A stretch of 64,000 bases of DNA from Alteromonas halophila (GCF_014651815.1 NZ_BMXP01000002.1:625625-689624); one strand, 5' to 3'. Positions 17,529 through 27,265 are shown, numbered from the stretch's first letter. Numbers and translations are program-made. The notes: generated from the letters alone by a model not told the origin.

Positions 17529-18551
17529 ATGGACAAACCACTGAAGCGGTCTTTGGTGTATGTTGTAGTGATGGTTGCCGTACTGCTGGTGGTGGCAGGC
17601 TATTTTTTTATGAAAATGGATGCCTCACTGGACGCCGGTCAGCAGTACGTCAGCGAGCTTGAGCAGAAACGTACGGCGCTCGTAGCGCAGTCTGACCGTT
17701 TAAAGCGAAATGTCAGTCAGTTTGAACAACGCGTATCTGAACTGGAGGGGGCGATCGCCCGTCGCCAGTCCATACTGGCCGACCTGCAAGGTCAAAGCGA
17801 AAGCGCCGGACAAGACACTACCTGCGACGTCTCACCCAACCAGGCGGCTGATGACGGCTTGCAGCAGCAACTTGACAGTACGCGGGCAGAGAGTCAGCGC
17901 TGCAGCACCGCGCTGAGTAAGACCGAGGAAGAAACTGAGCGCCTGGCCCGTGAAATCAGGCGTCTGAAAGAAACCGACGCGGCGCTGCAAACGGCAACAC
18001 AGGACCTTTCCGACCTGCGACAGGAATTAGCGCAGGTGAAGCAACAAAACGCCCGTTTGCTGCAGGCCCGTCGCGCTCAGTCTGATACCGCGGCCCCCAC
18101 TGACACAGCCTCCTCAGCGCAACTCACTGCACAGTTACGTGAAGCCACGCAGGAAGTAACACGCCTTAAGGCCAGAGTAACGCAGCTACAGGCTGATAAT
18201 GATGAACTTAATGCGGCAACACAGACCTCCGGCAGTCTGGCACTTATTGAGTTTCAGGCGACGCCCAGATTATGTGACGCCGAGGTGCCCGCAGGCCGTG
18301 TCTGCTTAACTTCGATTGATATTACAGCAACCTTTAACTTCAGCCCGAATGGCTTTGTTGCCATGACCGTTGTTGACCCCAATGGCGATGTGATTGGCAG
18401 AGAATCCATTGCTGGCCGTGCAGTCAATCAGATTGCCTTTGAAGTGGATGAGGCAACATCGATGCTGGCCGGTGAATATGCCGTTGAATTTAGAATAAAT
18501 GACGTGTTTAACCGTTTTCGGCAAACTCAGCGCTTTATGGTGAGCCGCTGA
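17529..18551 (+). CDS. Membrane-anchored coiled-coil protein with C-terminal beta domain
   Basis: A 340-residue protein: one N-terminal membrane helix (about 9-28), a long periplasmic coiled coil (about 35-230, interrupted by a Cys-containing linker near 97), and a C-terminal beta-sandwich-like domain of about 105 residues with two cysteines (RLCDAEV, GRVCLTS). I do not recognise a named family. It is the third gene of the binding-protein/porin operon. The layout suggests a periplasm-spanning spacer that could connect the inner membrane to the barrel encoded upstream; this is inference. Confidence 0.7.
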   Translation: MDKPLKRSLVYVVVMVAVLLVVAGYFFMKMDASLDAGQQYVSELEQKRTALVAQSDRLKRNVSQFEQRVSELEGAIARRQSILADLQGQSESAGQDTTCDVSPNQAADDGLQQQLDSTRAESQRCSTALSKTEEETERLAREIRRLKETDAALQTATQDLSDLRQELAQVKQQNARLLQARRAQSDTAAPTDTASSAQLTAQLREATQEVTRLKARVTQLQADNDELNAATQTSGSLALIEFQATPRLCDAEVPAGRVCLTSIDITATFNFSPNGFVAMTVVDPNGDVIGRESIAGRAVNQIAFEVDEATSMLAGEYAVEFRINDVFNRFRQTQRFMVSR

Positions 18552-18713
18552 GTTCACCGCGACGCAGGAAGGCATTTACACGCATACCTGGGTTTATCCC
18601 TTCCACGCTTAATAAACGTGTTAGGCAGAAAAGCAAACCTGTCTTGCAACATTGCACATCAGGACTCGCGAAGTATCGATAGACGCTTTTACACGTACGC
18701 CAGGGCAGGCCAG

Positions 18714-19136
18714 TTAGCGTAAAATCCCTCTGCTGCTCGCTTTTCTGCTCCATAGGATGAGCGCGATCGCAATAAGTAGCACCAGGGTTTGCATGACCGG
18801 CACCGTGGCGCCGTAAATGGCGACTGCGTCACTGAGCAAAAATAAATGTATATCCTGCGCAATCAGGCCAATCAGTGACAGATAAAAAGCCGCTACCGCC
18901 CAGCGCTGCCTCAGTAGCATGGCAATGCAGCCCAGCGCGCCAAGAATAACAGCCATTCCTGTTCCAATAACCGCCCAGACAGGCCGGGCCGCATACATGG
19001 CCTGTTCGGCCTCGCTTAATCTGGCAATGTCTTCTTCACTGACCATCAAGTCTGCGACAAAGGCCATGCACCCTAACAAATTCCATATCAGCGCCAGGGT
19101 GGCGATAACGTAATACCATTTTGAGGGGCTCTGCAT
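18714..19136 (-). CDS. Four-helix integral membrane protein
   Basis: A 140-residue protein with four predicted membrane helices (about 9-29, 52-75, 79-98, 107-128) and a basic C-terminus. Similar small proteins are widespread in marine Gammaproteobacteria without known role. The gene is last in a minus-strand set and starts 41 bases after the PAS/coiled-coil gene. Confidence 0.65.
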   Translation of the reverse strand: MQSPSKWYYVIATLALIWNLLGCMAFVADLMVSEEDIARLSEAEQAMYAARPVWAVIGTGMAVILGALGCIAMLLRQRWAVAAFYLSLIGLIAQDIHLFLLSDAVAIYGATVPVMQTLVLLIAIALILWSRKASSRGILR

Positions 19137-19177
19137 ATTCTTATCCTTTTTATGTAATGACGAGACATTTTTTCTGC

Positions 19178-21745
19178 CTACACATGCCGCAGTTGTTCGT
19201 ATATCACACGCTGACTTTTCTGCAAGGCCTGTTTAGTCGGTTGCCACCTGACCAGCGCGTTATCTTTCATACCAAGTCGGCAGTCGCGGGTAAAGCTTTG
19301 TGCCAGGTCGATGAGTTGATCGGCATTGACCGTTTTAGATACCCGCTGCAATTGCTCGGCAATCTGGGATATTTCCGTCATCTGGGCTGATCGCACTGCA
19401 CTGTCGCCGCGACGCAGCAGTGTATCGATTTCATCCAGCAGGGCACTTAACGACAGCGATAACCTGAAATCGGACGGTTGACTGGCCCAGAAGTAATTAA
19501 GATCGAACCAGGATACTGGCTTTGTGGGCAGCACGATGCTTTCAATATCGGGCCGGTTTTGCAGGATGGCAGAGAGGCTTTGCGGCGGCGTCGGTGCCTG
19601 CGAGCCAGCGGCTCGGGTCTGTTTCTGCAAAGCCGCGAGTTTGTCCGTAAGCTGGGTGTGGGCGTGGTGCGCTTCCTTAAGACGAGCCTGGTAGTCCTGC
19701 TCTTTTTGCTGCAGCGCCGCTAGCTGCGCATCGGTGTGGCGTTGTTGCTTCAGCTTCAGGGTTAATGTTTGTTTTAGTTGTGTCAGCTCAGTTTTCGTTC
19801 TGTCCAGCTCTGCCTGACGTTCGTTAAGTGCGCGCTGCAGGGCTTGCAGTTCAGCGTTTTGTCCGTGCTCACTGGCCGTCTGAGCCTGCTGTCTGACGTC
19901 GTCTTTAAGCGCGGTCAGCTGCGACATCAGTGTGTCAATAAGGTCGGTGTGCTGTTTATTGTCGGCCTGGTGCTGCTCACACGATGCCATTAATTCACGG
20001 GCATGCTTCTGGGTTTTATTGAGCGCGGCTTTGGTGGAGGCGAGGTCGGCATCGACTTTCGCTTTTGCTTCCAGCAACTGCTGCTTTTCCTTAAGGCTGT
20101 CGGCCATTACGGCGTCAAGCTGACCCCGCAGGGTCTGAATGGTCGTTGTGGCACTGTCTTTGGTCTGCGCGGTATTAAGTTGCTGCGCTGACTTTCGCTG
20201 CACGTTTAGCTGCTGCGTAAGCCTGCGAATAAAGTCAGTGGCATTTTCCTGTTCCGCCTCGAGGCGATCAAGCTGATAGTCCAGCAGCTCGTTCTCCTGT
20301 TGTTTTTTGTGCAGAGCCGATTTCAGCCCGGTAATCTGAGACTGTAGTGCAGAAATCTGCCGCTGTTCAGCCTCAAGACTAAGCGTCATGGCGGCGATTT
20401 TTTTATCACGTTCGCGCAGTGCGGTTTCCTGTGACGTTATTGTCGTGTCTGCGCTGCGCAACGTCTGCTTTGCGTCGGTAGCGGGAGTATCGGAGGAAGC
20501 GTCTGCTTGTCTGTTTCTCTCAGACAGCTTGAGTTCCAGTGCTTTTACCCGGTCAGTGGCTATGCCATGGTCCTGCTGAAGCTGTGTCAGCAGTGCCTGC
20601 GTTTGTTCAAGTTCAGTTTCGGTTTTGCGTAGTTGCTGTAAGGTCTGCGTTTGGCTCTGAGCCTTTTCCAGCCGAAGGGCTTGCAACTCGCTGGAGGTGG
20701 TTTTAAGCAATTCACTGGCTTGATGCAATTCGCGAAGATCAGTCCAGACACACATCAGAGAGTCCAGTTGATGAGCCTTGTACAGGGGCACAAGTGTGAT
20801 CTCACAAGGTACCGTTTCGCCATTGATCTTATGTGACCACGGCAGGCTGCTCACCCCCCCTTTTTGCATGACAGTATCGACGAGCGAAGCCAGTTCATCG
20901 GCCTTTTCCTTGCTGTGATTGATTGACAGCGACTGAAGCGACAGGCCTTGTAAGCGCACTTCACTTTCCACTTGCAGGAATTTGTATGCGTTCTTATTGA
21001 GTTTGACAAAACCTTGCTTAGTCAGAATGCCGACAGGCAGGCCACTGTTTTCTAACAAACTATTGAATTTGTCATACTGAAACTGCTCATCTGAATAGTT
21101 AACGATCCAGCAAATATACTCTTCGTGCCCGTCAGCCAGTCGCTCAACGGTCAGTTCAACCGGCAGGCTGTCACCGTCACGGGTAATAAACTCGACATGC
21201 TCACCCGCGAGCCGTTGTTGTGATTGCAACAGGCGGGCACAACGCTCTGCGGTATCCGCATCCGCAAATAATTTAAAAATATCGCCTTTTCTAAGGTCGC
21301 TTTCCTGATAGTTCAGACGCGTAACAAGGCTGTGGTTGGCACTGATTATTTCATACTGGCCATTGAGACGACAGACACCCACCGGCGAGTCGTCCACAAC
21401 GTTTTGAAGGGGAGGTGAGGGCATTGTACGCTCAGGTTTTTCTGTCTGGTCACCGGGTGTTACAGCGGTCTGCTCAGACTGCTCTTCCGCCAGCGCCCGG
21501 GCGTGTTGGCTGAGTGCCTGCCTGTGGTTTGACGCCCTCACAGCGCCGACGTAAAACTGCACAACCGGGGTAATAAGGAACAGGGCTAACAATCCCAGCA
21601 AGCCGTAAATTAGTGCAGCAACATTATGTGGGTTTTGTTGAGCGACAACGTCGCTGAGTGCATACGTTGCCGGGCTCAGGAGCAGAGCACTGATAAAACA
21701 TAGTGTCCTGAAAAAAAACTGACGGGATGAATGACAACAAGCCAT
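19178..21745 (-). CDS. Membrane PAS-domain protein with very long coiled coil
   Basis: An 855-residue protein. The chosen ATG (21745) has AGAGGG seven bases upstream and gives a hydrophobic signal-like segment (about 12-30), then a second membrane helix (about 45-68). Two PAS-like domains follow (about 110-225, with DSPVGVCRLNGQYEIISANH; about 230-340, with NSGLPVGILTKQGFVKLN), then a coiled coil of about 400 residues rich in Gln, Leu and Lys. A C-terminal helical bundle (about 755-855) recalls an HPt domain but lacks an evident phosphorylatable His. No kinase, cyclase or methyl-accepting domain is present, so output must be by protein contact. I do not recognise a characterised homologue. 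Confidence 0.72.
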   Translation of the reverse strand: MACCHSSRQFFFRTLCFISALLLSPATYALSDVVAQQNPHNVAALIYGLLGLLALFLITPVVQFYVGAVRASNHRQALSQHARALAEEQSEQTAVTPGDQTEKPERTMPSPPLQNVVDDSPVGVCRLNGQYEIISANHSLVTRLNYQESDLRKGDIFKLFADADTAERCARLLQSQQRLAGEHVEFITRDGDSLPVELTVERLADGHEEYICWIVNYSDEQFQYDKFNSLLENSGLPVGILTKQGFVKLNKNAYKFLQVESEVRLQGLSLQSLSINHSKEKADELASLVDTVMQKGGVSSLPWSHKINGETVPCEITLVPLYKAHQLDSLMCVWTDLRELHQASELLKTTSSELQALRLEKAQSQTQTLQQLRKTETELEQTQALLTQLQQDHGIATDRVKALELKLSERNRQADASSDTPATDAKQTLRSADTTITSQETALRERDKKIAAMTLSLEAEQRQISALQSQITGLKSALHKKQQENELLDYQLDRLEAEQENATDFIRRLTQQLNVQRKSAQQLNTAQTKDSATTTIQTLRGQLDAVMADSLKEKQQLLEAKAKVDADLASTKAALNKTQKHARELMASCEQHQADNKQHTDLIDTLMSQLTALKDDVRQQAQTASEHGQNAELQALQRALNERQAELDRTKTELTQLKQTLTLKLKQQRHTDAQLAALQQKEQDYQARLKEAHHAHTQLTDKLAALQKQTRAAGSQAPTPPQSLSAILQNRPDIESIVLPTKPVSWFDLNYFWASQPSDFRLSLSLSALLDEIDTLLRRGDSAVRSAQMTEISQIAEQLQRVSKTVNADQLIDLAQSFTRDCRLGMKDNALVRWQPTKQALQKSQRVIYEQLRHV

Positions 21746-21933
21746 GTTTAGCCCTCTGTTATCGGTGCTTTCAGTCTGTACGGCTGGTCTGACGGGCACA
21801 CATTGAATTGTTCTTTGTACATTGCAACGGTCCCCCATGGCATCGGCCACGGGTGTATCTGTACCTTTAAAAAGTGTAGTCCAGGATCATCTGTCCGCCA
21901 CCGCCGCTGGCAACAGCTTAGTTCGCATCTTTC

Positions 21934-23733
21934 CTAGGCTAAGTCTGCGTCAGGGTCGCGAAAGGCCAAATCCAGATAGCGTTTATCCTCGCCGGGCAGC
22001 CGTTCATAAAAGTTGGCCAGTGCCAGTGCCGCGTCGACGATTTTCCACTTTCTGACACCACCTACCAGCGCTGCCACGCCGACAAACACGTCCAGCAATA
22101 CTGTCAGCAAGTTGCAGGCAGTGCGAAAGCGTGCCACTGACAAATACAAATCTTTTTGCATTCCATTTATGGCAGATAGTGTGTGAGGCCCGTCGTCAAT
22201 GAACACTGACACATCATAGTCACGATCACGAAAAACGGTGATCGCATCTGACTGATACATGACTGGCTGCATTACCCAGTGCACAGAGGTGGAAAACAGT
22301 TCTGTAATGCGAAAATAGTAAGTCAGTCCTTTAACCGCCAGTTGCTGTACAGCACGAATTATGCGCTGCACAAAGTGTGAAACTTTTCTGAATACGTTTT
22401 TTACTGACTGCCAGAACCACTTAGCCAGTCGCTTAACGCCATCAAGCACCATCTCGACAAGGCCACGTCCTTTTTGCCAGGCGCCGACATTTCGGTCGCG
22501 AGTACTTAGCCTTGTATACTCTTCGTTAATTCGCCTTATATGGGTCGTCTTATCCGGCATCGGGACCTGATCGATGATCGCCGCGCAGTGAATATTCTGC
22601 AATGCCATAGACGCCATGGTGAGGCGTCCCATTCGGATATTGTGTTTGATACTGGTAAGAAGCGGGTTGGTAATGGTGACTTTGAAGCCCGTCTTCACAT
22701 TTTGCTCTTTCAGTGTGGTTGAAAGCTTTTTCGTATCCTGCCAGAACTGACGATACAGGCTCAACTCAGGGCCAATAATGTGCCTGGAGTTATGATTGCG
22801 ACGTCGCCGCAGTGGCTCATTAAACGCCAGGCTAAAATCGTGCGCATCGATGGAGTCGCCGGGATCATACATGCCGTCTGAAGGGTCGTTATCCAGCGCC
22901 GACGCATAGCCCTGAAGCCACACTTCAATGCGGCTGTGAGCGACAAGCACACGCAGTGCCAGCTGCTTAATTTGCTGACGTGTAAGCGCGCCTGTAGGCA
23001 ATGCGGTGTACGACTCCCAGCGCGGGTCAAGCCGGGTATGCTGCAACGTGCTGGCGATCTGACTGCGTCGTGCATTTAGGGTGCGGGTAAGGCCATCTAT
23101 GTCGAACAGTGTTGCGGTAAGGTACTGATTGGTTGTGCCTGCAGCAGGGGGCATCCCCCATGTTTGCAACACTTTTCGCCACAGAATGAATCCATCCTGC
23201 AGTGTATCGCCCAGCTCATATTTACCCTGCTGATAGGTTCTCCCCTGTTCGAAAAAGCGCACATGGTTGCCGGGAATAAGGCCCGTGAACTGCATACGAA
23301 CATAGATTGCCCGTTTCAGAAATGTGCTGGAGCGGCCGTGTTTATACCACAGTGACAGGTTGGTCGGCTCCTCAAAGGAAAACAGTTGCTGCATCGCTTT
23401 GAAGGTTTTTGACCCAATCCACTGATCGGTTTGCAGGCCGGCTTCCTGCTGTAGTAATTTTACCGAATGATTAAACTGCACAAGCCAGTCGCTTAGCGCC
23501 CTGGGGTTGCTGAAACCAGCGCGGGATAATGACTGGTATGTCGTAAAGTCATGGGATGAAAGGTACTGCAATAAATAAAGGCGACGACAGATCACCGGCC
23601 CGAGCGGACCGGTTACCAGTGTAGCGTTAGCATCATCCACCTGATTGAATGTACCAACCACGCCATGATCTATGGCCTTGTCGACGGCGTGATCATTTGC
23701 CTGATATTTTTTAAAAATGCTGTCAACGTCCAT
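21934..23733 (-). CDS. Large uncharacterised protein with peptidoglycan-binding-like domain
   Basis: A 599-residue protein without a signal peptide. Residues about 75-120 (VKLLQQEAGLQTDQWIGSKTFKAM) follow the pattern of the PG_binding_1 fold. The rest is unrecognised: a basic central part, a segment rich in Lys, Arg and Trp with amphipathic helices (LAKWFWQSVKNVF, about 430-475) and a hydrophobic stretch near the C-terminus (NLLTVLLDVFVGVAALVGG, about 545-563) that could insert in a membrane. A weak ribosome site precedes the ATG. It lies between the 126-residue protein (121 bases) and the PAS protein (188 bases). A secreted effector or envelope-assembly protein are both conceivable. Confidence 0.65.
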   Translation of the reverse strand: MDVDSIFKKYQANDHAVDKAIDHGVVGTFNQVDDANATLVTGPLGPVICRRLYLLQYLSSHDFTTYQSLSRAGFSNPRALSDWLVQFNHSVKLLQQEAGLQTDQWIGSKTFKAMQQLFSFEEPTNLSLWYKHGRSSTFLKRAIYVRMQFTGLIPGNHVRFFEQGRTYQQGKYELGDTLQDGFILWRKVLQTWGMPPAAGTTNQYLTATLFDIDGLTRTLNARRSQIASTLQHTRLDPRWESYTALPTGALTRQQIKQLALRVLVAHSRIEVWLQGYASALDNDPSDGMYDPGDSIDAHDFSLAFNEPLRRRRNHNSRHIIGPELSLYRQFWQDTKKLSTTLKEQNVKTGFKVTITNPLLTSIKHNIRMGRLTMASMALQNIHCAAIIDQVPMPDKTTHIRRINEEYTRLSTRDRNVGAWQKGRGLVEMVLDGVKRLAKWFWQSVKNVFRKVSHFVQRIIRAVQQLAVKGLTYYFRITELFSTSVHWVMQPVMYQSDAITVFRDRDYDVSVFIDDGPHTLSAINGMQKDLYLSVARFRTACNLLTVLLDVFVGVAALVGGVRKWKIVDAALALANFYERLPGEDKRYLDLAFRDPDADLA

Positions 23734-23854
23734 GGTGTCTGTCGCCGTAGGATGAGAAGAGCAGACAACGCTGCCATTGCAACAGAACGGGAAACACTGC
23801 GTCTGCCGCCAGTGAATGGTGCCTGGATATAGGTCGTCAAGTCACGGCTAGTCC

Positions 23855-24235
23855 CTACGACCACATCCCCTTTACCAGTGTTAGAAAGCCTTCGCGGGTC
23901 TCACGTCCAGCCTGAATAGCAGCGGTGTGGGCTTCCTCCAGCCCCTGATTGAATGCCTGATCCCGGTAAATAATGGCGTCGCCGTCAATTTTATGAATAT
24001 TCATGGCTTCCAGCTTAAAGTTGGCCTGCTGAGCGGGAGCCAGCTCAGCATTGGTCAGCGCCGCCTGAAACAGCGTGTTCATATCCAGCGTATTGAGCGA
24101 AGGGTTAGCCTGACCGTCTTTTTGCGCGTTATCGAAAATGATTTTCAAATCGCCCGAGTAGGTAGTCACGGTCAGCGATGAAAAATCCACTATCGCGTTT
24201 TTTAACTCTGCCAGTGCATCAGATAGATTGCTCAT
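23855..24235 (-). CDS. Uncharacterised 126-residue protein, first gene of the set
   Basis: The ATG at 24235 has a strong GGGAGG ribosome site six bases upstream; a longer frame to 24289 is less likely. The product is soluble, acidic and probably helical, with no signal peptide or Cys. I do not recognise a family. It is the first gene after the minus-strand promoter at 24276-24304 and is followed by the peptidoglycan-binding-like protein, which suggests that the two work together. Confidence 0.65.
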   Translation of the reverse strand: MSNLSDALAELKNAIVDFSSLTVTTYSGDLKIIFDNAQKDGQANPSLNTLDMNTLFQAALTNAELAPAQQANFKLEAMNIHKIDGDAIIYRDQAFNQGLEEAHTAAIQAGRETREGFLTLVKGMWS

Positions 24236-24275
24236 CTTCGCCTCCCTGTATGTTGTTTGAATTTTGAGCAATTTT

Positions 24276-24304
24276 AAAATAGTTGGCATTTTTGTATCTG
24301 TCGA
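24276..24304 (-). promoter_or_regulatory. Promoter candidate for the 126-residue protein gene set
   Basis: On the minus strand TCGACA and TATTTT are 17 bases apart, ending about 40 bases before the start codon at 24235. Confidence 0.45.
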
Positions 24305-24469
24305 GAATTTTTATTGATGACAGGCAGTGACACGGGGGCTGGGTTTCAACAACTCAGTTGATGTGCTTAGGTTACGTTAACGACACTCTCAGCGTGTGTA
24401 AACGGCCATGCCTGCGGCTTTTGCGTCATTGATTTCAATAGCTTAGTTCAAGGGTCAGCCTTCAGAATT

Positions 24470-24498
24470 TTGACCTGGCTGCGCGGTTCTGATACTAC
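24470..24498 (+). promoter_or_regulatory. Promoter candidate for the secreted 456-residue protein
   Basis: TTGACC and TACTAC are 17 bases apart and end 32 bases before the ATG at 24531. Confidence 0.45.
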
Positions 24499-24530
24499 TG
24501 ATTAACATAACAATAATGACAAGGACGTAC

Positions 24531-25901
24531 ATGACACACACTAAGCTTGCTACCCTGCTCATCCCGACACTGCTCTCTACCGTCGCGTTTAACGCTTACT
24601 CCAGCCCCGAGGTATTAAATCATTACCCGGCCTGTGATTATGAAGTACTGAATACCACAAAGGCGAGCCAGCGGCTTAAATACCAAGGCTCCGACTCACG
24701 TCAGGCCCAGGTGGATAAAGAGTTTCAGGAACTGATGGGGCGGATAAAAAAAGAGGCAATCGCAGCCAATGCGCAAGGCATCGCGATTACGGATAAAGAA
24801 GTAGAACCCACCGGCCCCGATAACGCCACTATCAGGGTTGAGGTGGAGTTTATAGGCGCTTGTGATGCGCCTGCTGATGGCACAGGCGAGATCACCCCCT
24901 ACAACGCCCGTGGTAAACGACAGCACTCATTCTCGATGGGCAGTTACTCGTTTGATTATTCCATCACGCTGGATCTCAATCAGGGTAAAGCGCAAATCGT
25001 AGAGACTGACTTAGGGGACAATGTCAAAGTGGGGCCTGAAATCGGTTTGTACGGCCTGAAGCTGGGGGCGAGCAAACAGCAGATGCTGGACAAGTTTGGT
25101 ACGCCCACGCTGGAGTTTGCGTTGTCTGAAGATGCACAGCTGATCAGCTATGGTCGCGACCACTGGCTGGTTATTAAAAGTGGAAAACTTGCCAGGGTTA
25201 CGTACGGTAAGTCACTATTTAGTCGTACGTTTATTAATTACCTTCCGTTTGACGAGCGTTTCGATGACCGCCAGTGGCAGATAACGCCTCAACTCAGCAA
25301 AGGAGCGAAAGTAGCAGCTGAGAAGCTGGATGAGTCTCCTGTCACGCTTACAAAACAAGGCGAGACAGTTCACGTTCATACTGATAGGTATCTTGCCAAC
25401 AATCAGAAAAATGAAGTGGTAAAGGTAACCGGATTTACCTTAGAGGATGACAGCGAACCAGTAACCATGTCGGTCCCTGCTGCGTTGATGAATAACAAGG
25501 CTCTCAGCTTTCTGGCAGACACACTCAATAACGGTAATGTCCAAAGTATTGCGCTGGATGATGTGCCTTTCAGTAGCTTCGGGCGCTCACAGCCGGTACG
25601 CCGAGGACAGTATCACCTGTTCAGCGCAACGACATTGATTGAAACCGTCGGTAAAAACATCAGCAAGGTACATGTTAATCCCGGATATCTGGCAGCCGTT
25701 GAACCAGATGAAGCAGACTGGCAGTTCGGCGATTTCTACTTCGGCCAGTCAGAAGAAGACGCGCTTGCCGTAGCTGGCGACACTGCGTTTTACTTCGATA
25801 ACATGCTGGAATACGAACGGGACAATTATACGGCTAAAATTTACTTAGAGCCGCATGAGGACAGTTACCGGGTACACAGCATGGAAATTTCGGTCTACTG
25901 A
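24531..25901 (+). CDS. Secreted uncharacterised protein, 456 residues
   Basis: A periplasmic or exported protein: signal peptide (LATLLIPTLLSTVAFNAYS), then a mixed alpha/beta body. Residues about 15-110 (LKYQGSDSRQAQVDKEFQELM, then a strand ending in EFIGAC) recall small periplasmic domains that handle redundant heavy-metal or lipoprotein functions, but I cannot name a family. A segment at about 180-205 (GLKLGASKQQMLDKFGTPT) has the look of a BamE/SmpA-like turn. The chosen ATG has AGGA five bases upstream; an in-frame ATG at 24516 is less well placed. It is a single-gene unit with a hairpin after it. Confidence 0.7.
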   Translation: MTHTKLATLLIPTLLSTVAFNAYSSPEVLNHYPACDYEVLNTTKASQRLKYQGSDSRQAQVDKEFQELMGRIKKEAIAANAQGIAITDKEVEPTGPDNATIRVEVEFIGACDAPADGTGEITPYNARGKRQHSFSMGSYSFDYSITLDLNQGKAQIVETDLGDNVKVGPEIGLYGLKLGASKQQMLDKFGTPTLEFALSEDAQLISYGRDHWLVIKSGKLARVTYGKSLFSRTFINYLPFDERFDDRQWQITPQLSKGAKVAAEKLDESPVTLTKQGETVHVHTDRYLANNQKNEVVKVTGFTLEDDSEPVTMSVPAALMNNKALSFLADTLNNGNVQSIALDDVPFSSFGRSQPVRRGQYHLFSATTLIETVGKNISKVHVNPGYLAAVEPDEADWQFGDFYFGQSEEDALAVAGDTAFYFDNMLEYERDNYTAKIYLEPHEDSYRVHSMEISVY

Positions 25902-25914
25902 CGAATAAGATCAC

Positions 25915-25942
25915 AGCAGGCTTTGCCTATACAGAGCCTGCT
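25915..25942 (+). terminator. Hairpin after the 456-residue protein gene
   Basis: AGCAGGCT (25915-25922) and AGCCTGCT (25935-25942) are perfect complements with a 12-base loop, 14 bases after the stop. No T run follows, so termination is likely but not certain. Confidence 0.4.
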
Positions 25943-26149
25943 ACGCCCGAGCCAGTCCACTCATGCCGCCGCAATCTTAGGGCGGTATAGGACAGTCTGT
26001 GTGGTGCCTTTGCATATATGCATATATTTTCGTTTCACACCGATTCACAGGCAATTCCCTCAATAATCCCATCTCGCGCGACAAAAGGAAATAGATTGCT
26101 TAAGTTATGTTAAATAACCTGGAACGCCCGGATAAGGTCACGTAAGTTC

Positions 26150-26177
26150 TTGTATTTTTGTTTCTTTTATCTATAGT
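26150..26177 (+). promoter_or_regulatory. Promoter candidate with a long structured leader before the PKD lipoprotein
   Basis: TTGTAT and TATAGT are 16 bases apart. Transcription from here gives a leader of roughly 210 bases before the ATG at 26398. The leader can fold: AGCGT/ACGCT arms near 26201-26221 and a perfect TTACCGG/CCGGTAA stem at 26313-26330. I see no ORF in the 25902-26397 gap and no match to a riboswitch class that I know. Confidence 0.45.
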
Positions 26178-26397
26178 ATTCGCGACTGAAGGAAACACAG
26201 CGTACATCCAGTTACGCTTTCATCAGAGACATGGATAGTTTTGTCTTCGTTAACTCATTGGTCGTGCCAGCGACTGTCGGGTTAATTGACCCCAAAGCAC
26301 AACCTTCCAACCTTACCGGGCCACCGGTAACGCTCTGAATTACATTCCCAGTTGTTGAATGAAGAAACATCCATTGTATTGAAAAAGGAATTAACAC

Positions 26398-27255
26398 ATG
26401 AAGAAGCATGCTGTTTTGAGCGCCAGACGCTCGCTGATAGCGCTTGCACTGGCGTCAGTACTGACAGCCTGTGGTGGTAGTGACGACAACGACGTGACCA
26501 CAACGCCACAACCTGAGCCGCAACCCTCAAATGAAGCCCCTGTCGCTGAAATTGTTGCTCCGGCCACATTATCAGAACGTGACTCAGCGGTGTTTGATGG
26601 CTCATCTTCTAGCGACACAGATGGCAGTATCGACAGCTATGACTGGAGTCTTGATGTCGGTGACTATGCTGGCGGCGCAATTACTATGACCCGCGACGGT
26701 GCAACCGCCGAGTTATTTGCCGGAGAAATAGCCGAATCTGTAACAGTGACAATTACGCTAAGCGTAACCGATGATGATGGCGAAACGACGGAGTCATCGG
26801 TCACTGTGACCATTGACGAAATTGATGCAGCACGCCTGCCTGCGATGCCTGCAACACCGGACAATACTGTCAACGGCGAAGATGCCGATGATGATGGTGT
26901 CCGCGACGATATCGAGATTGCGATTTACGAACGTTTTCCGCTTGATACCCATAAACGGGAGGTCAGCCGCAGAGCTGCGAGCGTCTATCAACAAATGCTT
27001 GAAGTGGGGTTAAACGGCAGCGACATCGAAGTCACAGACGTCGCCGAAGATGTGGTCAAAATGGTCAGATGCTACAACCTGGAAAATGCGTTCTCAGCCG
27101 AGGATGCGCGCAAGGAACGCAAGCTTCTGCGAGCGTTAATGCTAAATACTGAAGAGCGTCGTGCCGCGGCACAGGCATTCGATCAAAAAATGTCTGGCCG
27201 GGTGCAGCGATCGCTGCCTGTAACATCGAACTACTGTCGTTTAGAGCAAAATTAA
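26398..27255 (+). CDS. PKD-domain lipoprotein
   Basis: A 285-residue lipoprotein (lipobox VLTAC, then GGSDDND) with a proline-rich linker and a PKD-type Ig fold at about 50-140 (SSSSDTDGSIDSYDW, then VTVTITLSVTDDDGETTES). A calcium-binding-like acidic loop follows (GEDADDDGVRDDIE, about 160-173), as in thrombospondin type 3 repeats. The C-terminal 110 residues are helical and unrecognised. The gene precedes the esterase-like gene by 10 bases, so the two are coexpressed and may act together at the cell surface. Confidence 0.78.
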   Translation: MKKHAVLSARRSLIALALASVLTACGGSDDNDVTTTPQPEPQPSNEAPVAEIVAPATLSERDSAVFDGSSSSDTDGSIDSYDWSLDVGDYAGGAITMTRDGATAELFAGEIAESVTVTITLSVTDDDGETTESSVTVTIDEIDAARLPAMPATPDNTVNGEDADDDGVRDDIEIAIYERFPLDTHKREVSRRAASVYQQMLEVGLNGSDIEVTDVAEDVVKMVRCYNLENAFSAEDARKERKLLRALMLNTEERRAAAQAFDQKMSGRVQRSLPVTSNYCRLEQN

Positions 27256-27265
27256 GGAGCAGACC

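Noticed and set aside
26184..26397. Cyclic-di-GMP (GEMM) riboswitch in the lipoprotein leader
   Set aside because: Some short pieces recall the GEMM core, but the conserved tetraloop and receptor segments are not present in the right order.
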